This document shows, in pieces, positions 1 to 8,821 of a stretch of 64,000 nt of DNA (the first letter of the stretch is position 1; each line of letters begins with the position of its first letter). The notes under the pieces are model-generated. The model saw only the letters and a program-made list of their open reading frames with translations, ran no database searches and was not told where the DNA came from. Location of the stretch: positions 49,109 through 113,108 of the forward strand of contig JAFRXH010000011.1 in assembly GCA_017437785.1 (NCBI GenBank). Direction: 5' to 3'. The DNA comes from Lachnospiraceae bacterium. Lineage in GTDB: Bacteria; Bacillota; Clostridia; Lachnospirales; Lachnospiraceae. Position numbers and translations under genes: made by a program.

Positions 1-29
1 TACTTAACGTTCTTACTTTCTGGTTTTAA

Positions 30-58
30 TTGAAAAACAAAAGTCTTTGTGGTAAGAT
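30..58 (+). promoter_or_regulatory. Promoter of the Asp23-recN operon
   Basis: A sigma-A-like promoter is visible: TTGAAA at 30-35, a 17-base spacer, and TAAGAT at 53-58. It lies about 50 bases before the first gene, which has the purine-rich ribosome site AGGAGAAGGA. It could drive the whole tightly packed gene run that follows. No transcript data support it. Confidence 0.55.
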
Positions 59-106
59 AGGCGTCAGTGATATCAGCGGGGGCAACCCCATGAAGAGGAG
101 AAGGAA

Positions 107-487
107 ATGGAAAATAATAACAACATCACACTTAAGGTCGAAAACGAGAATATCGGAAGCGTACAGATAGCCGACGACGTTGTCGCAATGATCGCTGCCC
201 TGGCATCTTCCGAGGTGGAGGGAGTGAGCGCCATGACAGGCAATATTACCAACGAGCTCATGAGTAAAGTGGCAATGAAGAAGCTTACCAAGGGTGTGAG
301 AGTGGCATTGGCCGATAATTCGGTTACGATAAATCTCTCTATAGTACTGGAATATGGTTACAACATACCCGAGACCTGCAAGAAAGTACAGGAGAAGGTA
401 AAGAATTCAGTAGAAAACATGACAGGGCTTACGGTGGAGGATGTCAATATCCGTATCGCATCCGTAAATATGCCCAAGGGTAAATAA
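107..487 (+). CDS. Asp23/Gls24 family protein (YqhY-like)
   Basis: This small soluble protein of 126 residues belongs to the Asp23/Gls24 (DUF322) family. The family core is clear: an N-terminal beta/alpha unit (IADDVVAMIAALASSEVEGV, about residues 21-40), then a second half with VTINLSIVLEYG and a C-terminal DVNIRIASVNMP. It has no signal peptide or membrane helix. Its place just before nusB matches Bacillus subtilis yqhY, which lies between accC and nusB and has been tied to control of fatty-acid synthesis. AccBC genes are not visible here because the window starts just upstream. The next gene starts three bases after the stop, so the two are almost certainly co-transcribed. The exact role in this organism is unknown. 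Confidence 0.9.
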   Translation: MENNNNITLKVENENIGSVQIADDVVAMIAALASSEVEGVSAMTGNITNELMSKVAMKKLTKGVRVALADNSVTINLSIVLEYGYNIPETCKKVQEKVKNSVENMTGLTVEDVNIRIASVNMPKGK

Positions 488-490
488 AAG

Positions 491-964
491 ATGAGCAGGC
501 GTATAAATCGCGAAAGAGTATTTATGCTGCTTTTTGCGGCTGATTATTATGATAAGGATTCTATGAACGAGCAGATAGACCGCTTCTTTGAGGATGAAGA
601 TGAGGAATATCTCGAAGAAGAGACACTGCGCATAGAAGAAGAGGGCGGTTCATTGGATGAGATAAGCATACCTGCTTTTCTTACCGACGGCCGCGATCAG
701 ATAAGGGCGAAAACCCTGGCCATAGTTGAGCATATACCGGAGCTGGATAAGCTGCTGGATGAGAAGATACAGGGCTGGAATACGCTACGTATCGGGAAAA
801 CGGAGCTGGCGCTGCTTCGCCTGGCTTTGTATGAGATGCGCTATGATGACAGTATATCCGACGCAGTGGCGATAAATGAGGCGGTTGAACTGGCAAAGAA
901 ATACGGCCAGGAAAAGTCCGGCGAATTCGTGAACGGAGTTCTTGCGAAGTTTGCGTTGGGGTAA
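491..964 (+). CDS. nusB: Transcription antitermination factor NusB
   Basis: NusB binds boxA RNA with NusE (ribosomal protein S10) and supports antitermination on rRNA operons. The 157-residue protein starts with the usual N-terminal helix (RRINRERVFMLLFAADYY) and has the conserved C-terminal part (LRIGKTELALLRLALYEM, then AINEAVELAKKYGQEKSGEF and VNGVLAK). It is longer than the usual 130-145 residues because of a strongly acidic insertion at about residues 32-55. The gene sits three bases after the Asp23 gene and three bases before xseA, the classic Firmicute order, although folD, which often lies between nusB and xseA, is absent. Confidence 0.95.
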   Translation: MSRRINRERVFMLLFAADYYDKDSMNEQIDRFFEDEDEEYLEEETLRIEEEGGSLDEISIPAFLTDGRDQIRAKTLAIVEHIPELDKLLDEKIQGWNTLRIGKTELALLRLALYEMRYDDSISDAVAINEAVELAKKYGQEKSGEFVNGVLAKFALG

Positions 965-967
965 ATA

Positions 968-2305
968 ATGAATAAAAAGATCTATTCCGTGTCGCAGATC
1001 AATTCTTATATCTGGGGTATGTTCTCTCAGGATTTTTATCTGCGCGATGTTTCCATAAAGGGTGAAGTGCGCGATGCCAAGTATTGGAAAGACGGGACCA
1101 TTTATTTCAACTTAAAAGATGATAAGTCACTTCTGCCCTGTGTTTGCTTTAAGAATAAAGCACAGGCGCTTAAGTTTAAGCTTGAAGACGGCATGTCCGT
1201 AACAGGCCACGGCAGCGTAAGCGTATATAAAGAAGGCGGAAAGTATCAGTTTTACGTTTCCGAGATGGAAAAGGACGGACAGGGAGACCTGTACGCCAGA
1301 TATCTTAAACTGAAGGCAGAGCTTGAAGAAATGGGGCTTTTTGCCGAGGAGTACAAACAGAAGATCCCTTTTATGGCAAAGAAGGTAGGGATCGTGACAG
1401 CGCCTACGGGGGCTGCGGTAAGGGACATAATACAGATATCGCGAAGGCGTAATCCGTATGTACAGCTGATATTATATCCTGCGATAGTGCAGGGGAAGCA
1501 GGCATGCGAGAGTATAATCCGCGGTATCAGGGCCATGGATGCTGCCGGTGTGGATGTGATAATAGTCGGCCGCGGCGGAGGCTCCATCGAGGATCTGTGG
1601 GCGTTTAATGAAGAAGCGGTGGCACGGGCGATATTTGACTGTTCGACCCCGATAATCTCTGCAGTGGGGCATGAGACTGATACTACCATAGCCGATTTTG
1701 CGGCGGATCTGCGTGCACCCACGCCTTCGGCGGCGGCCGAGCTGGCAGTCAGGCAGCTGGATGATATCACAGGGCATATAGCGGATTGCAAAAACAGGCT
1801 GGATCAGAGCATCAAAAGCCGTCTGACACACAGAAGGCTTAAGGCGCAGAAGCTTTCCGAGAGCTTAAAGCGCCTATCCCCGCAGTATATGCTGAACGAC
1901 AAAAGACAGAAGGCTGCGGCAATAGAATCCACTCTGGATGCATTGATGGATAAAAGGATACTGGCATTAAAGTCCAGGTTGCAGAAGGATGAGCTTTCGC
2001 TTAAGCACCTGTCTCCGCTTGGCCTGGCTGACAAGCGCCGGCAGAGGTCGCAGGATCTTGGATATAAGCTTGATAAAGCTTTTGACAGGCACATGCAGAT
2101 GACAAGGCAGCGTATGCTGCTGCTTATAGAAAGATATAAAGCCAGATCGCCGCTTGAGCGTCTGGGGGGAGGCTATGTATATGCCTCCGGCGAAGACGGG
2201 AAGGCTGTCCTGAGCGCAGCGTCGCTTAAGACGGGGGATAAGCTTAAGTTAAGGTTTAAGGACGGTACGGTAAGTGCCGGGGTAGAGGAGATATCGTGCG
2301 ATTGA
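968..2305 (+). CDS. xseA: Exodeoxyribonuclease VII large subunit
   Basis: This is the catalytic subunit of exonuclease VII, which degrades single-stranded DNA from both ends with many XseB copies. The 445 residues show an N-terminal OB-fold (about 1-100; VSQINSYI, KDGTIYFNLKD) and a catalytic domain with KVGIVTAPTGAAVRDI, the glycine-rich VGRGGGSIEDLWAFNEE and ISAVGHETDTTIADFAADLR. A long coiled-coil follows (about 255-390), ending in a small C-terminal beta unit. Length and motif order are normal for the family. The partner subunit xseB follows after 22 bases. Confidence 0.97.
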   Translation: MNKKIYSVSQINSYIWGMFSQDFYLRDVSIKGEVRDAKYWKDGTIYFNLKDDKSLLPCVCFKNKAQALKFKLEDGMSVTGHGSVSVYKEGGKYQFYVSEMEKDGQGDLYARYLKLKAELEEMGLFAEEYKQKIPFMAKKVGIVTAPTGAAVRDIIQISRRRNPYVQLILYPAIVQGKQACESIIRGIRAMDAAGVDVIIVGRGGGSIEDLWAFNEEAVARAIFDCSTPIISAVGHETDTTIADFAADLRAPTPSAAAELAVRQLDDITGHIADCKNRLDQSIKSRLTHRRLKAQKLSESLKRLSPQYMLNDKRQKAAAIESTLDALMDKRILALKSRLQKDELSLKHLSPLGLADKRRQRSQDLGYKLDKAFDRHMQMTRQRMLLLIERYKARSPLERLGGGYVYASGEDGKAVLSAASLKTGDKLKLRFKDGTVSAGVEEISCD

Positions 2306-2327
2306 TCCGGGATAAGGAGGATAGCTG

Positions 2328-2558
2328 ATGTCAGAAGAAAAGAAAACAGAAGAAAAAAGATCGCTGGAAGAGAACTTTGATATCCTTGAGAAAAATCTTA
2401 AGGACCTTGAAGACGATTCCCTTCCGCTTGAGGAGGCTTTTGCGCTGTATGAAAGCAGCATGAAGCTGTTAAAAGACTGCAACGACGAGATAGACCGCGT
2501 AGAGAAAAAAGTATTGCTTCTTAAGGACAACGGTGAGACAGATGAATTTTCAGAATGA
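2328..2558 (+). CDS. xseB: Exodeoxyribonuclease VII small subunit
   Basis: The 76-residue protein is the accessory subunit that coats the XseA coiled-coil. The family signature is visible as ENFDILEKNLKDLEDDSLPL followed by EEAFALYESSMKLLKDC. The ribosome site AAGGAGG lies seven bases before the ATG. The gene end overlaps the start of ispA by 17 bases, so translation of the two is probably coupled. Confidence 0.95.
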   Translation: MSEEKKTEEKRSLEENFDILEKNLKDLEDDSLPLEEAFALYESSMKLLKDCNDEIDRVEKKVLLLKDNGETDEFSE

Positions 2559-3450
2559 ATTGGATGCAAGGACAAAAGAGGCGGAGGAGATCGTAGAGAG
2601 CTTCCTGCCGCAGAAAGCGCTGCATCAGCAGACAGTTATCGATGCCATGGAATACAGTGTGCTGGCCGGCGGCAAAAGACTGCGCCCGGTAATGATGTAT
2701 GCAGCCTGGCAGATGTGCGGCGGAGCCGGGGATATAAAGCCATTTATGGCTGCTATGGAAATGATCCATACCTATTCGCTGGTGCATGATGATCTGCCGG
2801 AGATGGATAACGATGAACTCCGGAGGGGTAAGCCCACCACGCATGTGCAGTACGGACAGGCAATGGCGGTCCTGGCAGGCGACGGTCTGCTTAACTATGC
2901 ATATGAGACTATGCTTAAGGGTGCGCTTGCGGCAGACGATAAGGCGGCTTATATCAGGGCAATAGAGCTTGTGGCAAAAAAAGCCGGGATCTATGGTATG
3001 GTAGGCGGACAGTGCCTGGATGTAGAGGCCGAAGAGAAGGAACTTGACCTGTCCGAGGAGCAGATAAAGTTTGTATACGAAAACAAGACTGCAGCTCTGC
3101 TTCAGGCATCGCTGATGTGCGGCGCACTGCTTGCGGCAGATGAAAGGGCAGCAGCTGTGCTTGAAAAAGCCGGTTACGATCTGGGGATCGCCTTCCAGCT
3201 GCAGGATGATATCCTGGATATCGAGAGTACCACGGCGGAGCTTGGAAAGCCGGTGGGCAGTGATGAACGTAACGGCAAAAAGACATATGTTTCCTATCTT
3301 GGGATAGAGCAGGCACGCAGGGAGCAGGAGAGGCTTTCGCAGGAAGCGGTAGAGATGATAGATTCCATAGAGATAAGGGATGGCAGTGCAAAAGAAGCAA
3401 GGGAGTTTCTTAAGGAGCTTATAGTGAGTCTCTGCAGCAGAAAGAAATAG
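2542..3450 (+). CDS. ispA: Polyprenyl (farnesyl/geranyl) diphosphate synthase
   Basis: This trans-prenyl transferase condenses IPP with allylic diphosphates in isoprenoid synthesis. The first aspartate-rich motif is LVHDDLPEMDND and the second is QLQDDILD, both with their normal neighbours (GGKRLRP near residue 48; GQCLDVE). From the ATG at 2542 it is 302 residues, the usual size. A GTG three codons earlier (2533) would also be in frame. The ATG is preferred because it is a strong start codon with the purine run GGTGAGACAG just upstream. Chain length (C15 or longer) cannot be read from sequence alone. Dxs, the first enzyme of the MEP pathway, is encoded next door. Confidence 0.93.
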   Translation: MNFQNELDARTKEAEEIVESFLPQKALHQQTVIDAMEYSVLAGGKRLRPVMMYAAWQMCGGAGDIKPFMAAMEMIHTYSLVHDDLPEMDNDELRRGKPTTHVQYGQAMAVLAGDGLLNYAYETMLKGALAADDKAAYIRAIELVAKKAGIYGMVGGQCLDVEAEEKELDLSEEQIKFVYENKTAALLQASLMCGALLAADERAAAVLEKAGYDLGIAFQLQDDILDIESTTAELGKPVGSDERNGKKTYVSYLGIEQARREQERLSQEAVEMIDSIEIRDGSAKEAREFLKELIVSLCSRKK

Positions 3451-3459
3451 GCATAGCTT

Positions 3460-5376
3460 ATGGCAAAGAAAAAGACGGAAAACGAATACAGACCGGTGGA
3501 TGAAGTCGGTACGCAGCTGCTGGATCAGATAAAGAAGCCGGGAGATATCAAGGCATTCGGCAAAGCGGATTATGCGGAGCTGGCCGAGGAGATAAGAGCC
3601 TTTCTGATAAAGCATATCAGTGTGACCGGGGGACATCTTGGGTCTAATCTGGGATGTGTGGAGCTTACCATGGCACTGCATATCGCATTTGACCTTCCGG
3701 AAGATAAGATAGTCTGGGATGTGGGACATCAGTCATATACCCACAAGCTGCTCACGGGAAGACGCGAGGGCTTTGACAGCCTGCGCCAGTACAAGGGGAT
3801 GAGCGGTTTCCCCAAAAGACATGAGAGTGACTGTGATGCCTTTGATACCGGACATTCCTCCACATCCATATCCGCAGGACTGGGACTGGTGAAGGCAAGG
3901 GAGTTAAGCGGTAAGGACTATAAGGTGATCTCGGTGATCGGGGACGGCTCGCTGACCGGCGGAATGGCTTACGAGGCTCTTAACAACGCCTCAAAGCTTA
4001 AATCCAATTTCATAATCATACTGAATGATAACAATATGTCCATCTCTGAAAATGTAGGCGGCGTTTCCAATTACTTAAACTCCATACGATCTGCGGAGAA
4101 ATACCTGGATCTTAAGGAAGGCGTGTATAATTCGCTGATGAGATCGGGTAATGAGGGGACCGTGCGCGCCATCAAAAAGGTCAAATCCACGGTAAAGAGA
4201 CTCATAGTACCGGGCATGATATTTGAGAATATGGGCATAACTTACATGGGCCCTGTAGACGGTCATGATGTGGATGCGATGGTGCACGTCTTTGAATATG
4301 CCAGCCGCGTGGAAAATGCGGTAGTGGTGCATGTACGTACCCAGAAAGGCAAGGGATATCTGCCTGCGGAAAGACATCCGGCGCGTTTCCACGGAGCAGA
4401 GCCTTTTGAGATAGAGACCGGTATGCCAAAAAAAATGCGTGAAAAGGCAAACTATACCGATGTTTTCTCTACTGTGATGTGCAGGCTGGGGGAAAAGGAT
4501 GAAAAGGTAGTAGCCATAACAGCCGCTATGCCGGACGGTACCGGACTTAAGCGTTTCCATAATCTTTATCCCGACAGATTCTTTGACGTGGGTATAGCCG
4601 AAGAGCATGCCGTGACCTTCGCGGCAGGACTGGCGGCGGGGGGATTAAAGCCCGTGGTAGCCATATACTCATCATTCCTGCAGAGAGCATACGATCAGAT
4701 ACTTCATGACGTATGCATACAGAACCTGCCTGTAGTGATCGCTATAGACAGGGCCGGGCTGGTGGGCAGCGACGGAGAGACACATCAGGGTATCTTTGAT
4801 CTGTCTTATCTGGCTACCATACCCCGTCTTACGGTGATGGCTCCCAAGAATAAATGGGAATTGGCAGATATGCTGCGTTTTGCGGTGGAGCTTTCTGCTC
4901 CGGTGGCCATACGTTATCCGAGGGGAGAGGCATATGACGGGCTTGAGGAGCACAGGCAGCCCATCGAATACGGAAAATGCGAAGTGATATATGATGAGAG
5001 TGATATCTGTCTTATAGCGGTGGGCAGTATGGTAAAGACCGCCGTTGAAGTAAGAGAGGCACTCAAGGAAAAGGGCTATAACTGCAGCCTGATAAATGCG
5101 CGCTTTGTAAAGCCCATAGATGAAACAATGTGCGCTATGGCCGGTAAGCACAAGCTGGTCGTGACGATGGAGGAAAATGTTAAGAACGGCGGCTTCGGTG
5201 AGCGTTTCCGTCTGGCGTACGAAGAGAACAAGAGTGAGGGCTCCGGGTCGGCATTTTTACATATAGCACTGCCGGATGCTTATGTGGAGCACGGCAGCGT
5301 AGCTCTGTTAAAAGAAGAGCTTAAGATAGATGCTAAGAGTATAGAAGAAGCCATACTGGAGAAATACAATGGGTGA
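3460..5376 (+). CDS. dxs: 1-deoxy-D-xylulose-5-phosphate synthase
   Basis: This thiamine-diphosphate enzyme joins pyruvate and glyceraldehyde 3-phosphate to make DXP, the first step of the MEP isoprenoid pathway. The 638 residues carry GGHLGSNLGCVELT, the TPP-binding GDGSLTGGMAYEALNNA with the downstream ILNDNNMSISENVGG, and the transketolase-type C-terminal part (IAEEHAVTFAAGLA, RAGLVGSDGETHQGIFDLSY). The N-terminus is a charged extension of about 25 residues compared with typical members. The ribosome site is weak, so translation may be re-initiated from the ispA stop nine bases upstream. Confidence 0.97.
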   Translation: MAKKKTENEYRPVDEVGTQLLDQIKKPGDIKAFGKADYAELAEEIRAFLIKHISVTGGHLGSNLGCVELTMALHIAFDLPEDKIVWDVGHQSYTHKLLTGRREGFDSLRQYKGMSGFPKRHESDCDAFDTGHSSTSISAGLGLVKARELSGKDYKVISVIGDGSLTGGMAYEALNNASKLKSNFIIILNDNNMSISENVGGVSNYLNSIRSAEKYLDLKEGVYNSLMRSGNEGTVRAIKKVKSTVKRLIVPGMIFENMGITYMGPVDGHDVDAMVHVFEYASRVENAVVVHVRTQKGKGYLPAERHPARFHGAEPFEIETGMPKKMREKANYTDVFSTVMCRLGEKDEKVVAITAAMPDGTGLKRFHNLYPDRFFDVGIAEEHAVTFAAGLAAGGLKPVVAIYSSFLQRAYDQILHDVCIQNLPVVIAIDRAGLVGSDGETHQGIFDLSYLATIPRLTVMAPKNKWELADMLRFAVELSAPVAIRYPRGEAYDGLEEHRQPIEYGKCEVIYDESDICLIAVGSMVKTAVEVREALKEKGYNCSLINARFVKPIDETMCAMAGKHKLVVTMEENVKNGGFGERFRLAYEENKSEGSGSAFLHIALPDAYVEHGSVALLKEELKIDAKSIEEAILEKYNG

Positions 5377-6178
5377 AAAGGCAGCAAAAGAAAGGCTGGA
5401 TGTGCTGCTGGTCGATTCCGGCCTGGTCAGTTCCAGGGAAATGGCCAAAAGACATATTATGGCCGGGGAAGTATTCGTAAACGGCCAGAGAGAGGATAAA
5501 CCCGGAAGCTTTTTTGCAATCGAGGGGCTTAAACTGGAGCTTAAGGCCGATACCCTGCCTTATGTCAGCAGGGGAGGGCTTAAACTGGAGAAAGCGCTTA
5601 AGGTCTTTCCCATAGATCTGAATGCTGCGGTATGTATAGATATCGGGTCTTCCACGGGCGGTTTTACCGACTGCATGCTCCAAAACGGTGCGGCAAAGGT
5701 ATATGCCGTAGACTCGGGAACGAACCAGCTGGCCTGGAAACTGCGTTCCGATGAGCGCGTGGTATGCATGGAAAAGACTAATTTCCGTTATGTTACCGAA
5801 AAAGATATTCCTGAACCCATAGATTTTGCTTCGGCAGACGTATCATTTATATCGCTTTCCAAAATACTCCCTGCGGCGTATCCCCTGTTAAAGGAAGAAG
5901 CCTGTATGGTATGCCTTATAAAGCCGCAGTTCGAAGCGGGACGTGAAAAGGTAGGAAAGAAGGGCGTGGTACGTGATCCGAAGGTTCATGAAGAAGTTAT
6001 AGAGAACGTTACCGAATCGGCAAAGGAATTGGGATTTGCCGTACTGGGCCTGGATTTTTCACCCGTGAGGGGGCCCGAAGGCAATATTGAGTATCTGCTG
6101 TACCTGACAAAGAAAAGGACGCAGGATGCGGTGTATGATATAACAGCAGTGGTCAGGTCCGCACATGAGGAGTTGTAG
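5369..6178 (+). CDS. tlyA: TlyA family rRNA 2'-O-methyltransferase (S4 + RrmJ/FtsJ domains)
   Basis: The 269-residue protein has an N-terminal S4 RNA-binding domain (RLDVLLVDSGLVSSREMAKR, residues 8-65) and an FtsJ/RrmJ-like SAM-dependent methyltransferase domain whose motif I reads CIDIGSSTGGFTDCML (about residues 88-103). TlyA proteins methylate rRNA in the small and large subunits; older literature calls them hemolysins. The start overlaps dxs by eight bases, giving translational coupling. In Bacillus the homologue yqxC sits in the same place, followed by ahrC; here nadK follows instead. Confidence 0.93.
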   Translation: MGEKAAKERLDVLLVDSGLVSSREMAKRHIMAGEVFVNGQREDKPGSFFAIEGLKLELKADTLPYVSRGGLKLEKALKVFPIDLNAAVCIDIGSSTGGFTDCMLQNGAAKVYAVDSGTNQLAWKLRSDERVVCMEKTNFRYVTEKDIPEPIDFASADVSFISLSKILPAAYPLLKEEACMVCLIKPQFEAGREKVGKKGVVRDPKVHEEVIENVTESAKELGFAVLGLDFSPVRGPEGNIEYLLYLTKKRTQDAVYDITAVVRSAHEEL

Positions 6179-6186
6179 ACAAAGCG

Positions 6187-7023
6187 ATGAAAAAGATCTG
6201 TGTGATCAGTAACAGCATAAAGGATCCGGGCCTTAAAGAGGGACGGAATGTATGCAGCAAGATAGAGAAGGTATCGGGCAAAGAGCCTGTCCAGCTTTTG
6301 GATGTATGTGATAAGACACTGGATGTGGAAGAAGGCACCGGGGCGGTTATGGTTCTGGGAGGCGACGGAACCCTTCTTTCCGTAGCGATACGTCTGCGTA
6401 AGCTCGATATCCCCATGCTGGGAGTCAATCTGGGGCATGTGGGTTATCTGGCGGAGGTGGAAGCCGGTGAGGTCGAAGATGCCATAAGGCGCATCATGAA
6501 TGATGAGTTTGTCATAGAAGAGCGCATGATGCTGGCGGGATATACCTGTATAGGCGGAGTAAAGAGTGAGTTTGATCATGCGCTTAATGATATAGTATTA
6601 AGTCGCCACGGCGATCTGCAGGTGGCATCCTACAGGATATTTGTCAACGATGTGTTTCTGTATGAGTATTCGGGCGACGGAATAATCATAAGCACGCCTA
6701 CAGGTTCGACCGGGTATAATCTTTCGGCTGCAGGTCCCATAGTGGAGCCGTCTGCCAGTCTTTTAGTCCTTACGCCTATCTGCCCGCATACTTTAAATAC
6801 GCGCAGTATCGTTTTGTCCGATGAGGATACGATAAGGGTTGAACTCCTTCCCGGACGCAGTGCGAAGGAGGCATCGGCCGGGACGTTTTTTGACGGATTG
6901 CCGATGGGTGTGCTTTCTGCAGGCGATCATATAGAGGTGCGTAAGAGCAAGAGGGTATGCCGTTTTATCAAGCTGGGCAGCGACGGTTTCCTTCAGGTGC
7001 TCAGAAAGAAACTGGTGAATTAG
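6187..7023 (+). CDS. nadK: NAD kinase
   Basis: NAD kinase phosphorylates NAD to NADP. The 278-residue protein has the nucleotide-binding GGDGTLLSVAIRL (about residues 59-71), the GVNLGHVGYLAEV element and the family signature STPTGSTGYNLSAAGPIV. Length is normal. It lies between tlyA and recN, a position taken by the arginine repressor ahrC in Bacillus. The gene is eight bases after tlyA and ten before recN, so it belongs to the same operon. Confidence 0.95.
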   Translation: MKKICVISNSIKDPGLKEGRNVCSKIEKVSGKEPVQLLDVCDKTLDVEEGTGAVMVLGGDGTLLSVAIRLRKLDIPMLGVNLGHVGYLAEVEAGEVEDAIRRIMNDEFVIEERMMLAGYTCIGGVKSEFDHALNDIVLSRHGDLQVASYRIFVNDVFLYEYSGDGIIISTPTGSTGYNLSAAGPIVEPSASLLVLTPICPHTLNTRSIVLSDEDTIRVELLPGRSAKEASAGTFFDGLPMGVLSAGDHIEVRKSKRVCRFIKLGSDGFLQVLRKKLVN

Positions 7024-7033
7024 AGGAAAAAGG

Positions 7034-8719
7034 ATGTTAGACAGTATTTCGGTGAAGAATCTGGCCCTGATCAGACAGGCGGATATAGAACTGTGTGAAG
7101 GGCTCAATATATTAAGCGGTGAGACGGGAGCCGGCAAGTCGATACTGATAGGCTCTGTTAATCTGTGCCTTGGGGCCAAGGCCGACAAGAGCATGATCAG
7201 GGACGGCGCGGAGTATGCGCTGATCGAGCTGGTATTCCATGTGGATAATCCGGCTACCACGCAGGCCATTAAGGATATGGAACTGCCGATAGAGGAAGAC
7301 GGTACGGTCATAATCAGCCGCAGGATAACTCCCAGCCGTTCTTCGATAAAGGTGTGCGGTGAGAGTGTGAGTGTAAAGCAGGTGCGTGATCTGGCCCAGC
7401 TTCTTATCGATGTGCACGGGCAGCATGAGCATCAGTCGCTTCTGCACCCGCAGCGCCATGCGCAGCTTCTGGATGAATACTGTATGGATGAGATAGCATC
7501 CCTGCTTAAGGATACGGCTGTAGAGTATGATGAATACAAAAAGATCACCGGGCGTCTTGAGGCGCTGGACATCGACGATAATGCCCGCCGCCGGGAGATG
7601 GATCTGGCGGAGTACGAGATAAACGAGATTGAAGAAGCTGCGCTGCGTCCCGGCGAGGAAGACGAACTGGATGATGAATTCCGCCGTATGAAGGGGGCGA
7701 GGGACAGTTTTGAAGGCCTTAACAAGGTGCAGGAGCTTCTGGATGATGAAAATGCCGGCGCTCTGGATGCACTGGGACACGCCGTGCACGAGATGAAACA
7801 GGCTTCTTCGGTAAATGAAGCCCTTACCGACGATGCACAGGCCCTGGCAACGGCGGAAGATACCATAAGGGATGTACTTAGGGATGTAAGGGATATCCTT
7901 GATGACGGGGCTTTCGATCCCAGGCATTTTGATGAGGTGGAAGAGCGGCTGGATACCATACGCCGTATCAGCGCCAGGTATGGCGGCAGCGAAGAAGCGG
8001 CGCTGGATTATCTTGAAAGAAGGAAAGAGGAACTAAGGGAATTAAACGATCTTGACGAGAGCAGAATGAAGCTGAACGCGCTTAAGAAAGAGAGCGAGGA
8101 GAAGCTTGATAAACTCTGCGGAAAGCTTAACGCAAAGCGCAAAAAGGCTGCCCTGGCGCTTAAGAAAGAGATAAGCGCGGTACTGGAGGATCTTAATTTC
8201 CTTAAAGTGGAATTTGAAGTGAGCATTAAGCCTCACGGCAGATATACGGCTGCCGGCAATGATGATGTTGAATTCCTTATCAGCTTAAATCCCGGAGAGA
8301 GCTTAAGATCGCTTAAGGATGTGGCAAGCGGAGGCGAGCTTTCACGTATCATGCTGGCTCTTAAATCCGTATTTGCCGCAAAGGATGACATAGAGACCCT
8401 TATATTTGATGAAATAGACAGCGGTATCAGCGGAAAGACCGCCTGGAAGGTATCAGAGAAGATGGGGGCATTAAGCCTTGGAAGGCAGCTTATATGTATA
8501 ACCCATCTGCCCCAGATAGCGGCTATGGCTGATAAGCATTTCCTTATCGAAAAAAAGGAAGCGGACGGCAAGACTGAGACGATGATCAACGCGCTTGAGA
8601 GGTCGGAAGAGGAAACGGAACTGGCAAGGATGCTGGGCGGAGACGAGATAAGCGGGGCTGTACTGGCCAATGCAAAGGAGCTTAAGGAGCGTGCGAACGC
8701 CGTAAAGGGCAAAAAATAA
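7034..8719 (+). CDS. recN: DNA repair protein RecN
   Basis: RecN is an SMC-like ATPase of double-strand break repair. The 561-residue protein has an N-terminal Walker A (SGETGAGKSIL, about residue 32), the QHEHQ motif (about 135-140), a coiled-coil middle (about 150-375), the ABC signature VASGGELSRIMLALK and the Walker B TLIFDEIDSGISG. All ATPase motifs are intact. It is the last gene of the first operon; a consensus promoter for glgA follows at once. Confidence 0.96.
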   Translation: MLDSISVKNLALIRQADIELCEGLNILSGETGAGKSILIGSVNLCLGAKADKSMIRDGAEYALIELVFHVDNPATTQAIKDMELPIEEDGTVIISRRITPSRSSIKVCGESVSVKQVRDLAQLLIDVHGQHEHQSLLHPQRHAQLLDEYCMDEIASLLKDTAVEYDEYKKITGRLEALDIDDNARRREMDLAEYEINEIEEAALRPGEEDELDDEFRRMKGARDSFEGLNKVQELLDDENAGALDALGHAVHEMKQASSVNEALTDDAQALATAEDTIRDVLRDVRDILDDGAFDPRHFDEVEERLDTIRRISARYGGSEEAALDYLERRKEELRELNDLDESRMKLNALKKESEEKLDKLCGKLNAKRKKAALALKKEISAVLEDLNFLKVEFEVSIKPHGRYTAAGNDDVEFLISLNPGESLRSLKDVASGGELSRIMLALKSVFAAKDDIETLIFDEIDSGISGKTAWKVSEKMGALSLGRQLICITHLPQIAAMADKHFLIEKKEADGKTETMINALERSEEETELARMLGGDEISGAVLANAKELKERANAVKGKK

Positions 8720-8724
8720 AGACT

Positions 8725-8753
8725 TTGCATCGGAGTATGAAATAGTATATAAT
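8725..8753 (+). promoter_or_regulatory. Promoter of glgA and probably of the following envelope operon
   Basis: TTGCAT at 8725-8730 and TATAAT at 8748-8753 are separated by exactly 17 bases. The leader to the glgA start is about 60 bases. Since glgA overlaps the next gene by one base, this promoter may feed the whole run to 22381. Confidence 0.65.
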
Positions 8754-8821
8754 ATCCTGTGGAATAAAAATGCGGCGTGGGGGGGACGAGCTGCCGTAAA
8801 ATAACATATGGAGGGAAGGTA

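Noticed and set aside
2521-3729. 402-codon reverse frame opposite ispA and dxs.
   Set aside because: Antisense shadow: ispA has full catalytic motifs on the + strand; the reverse product is Cys/His/Leu-rich and unlike any family.
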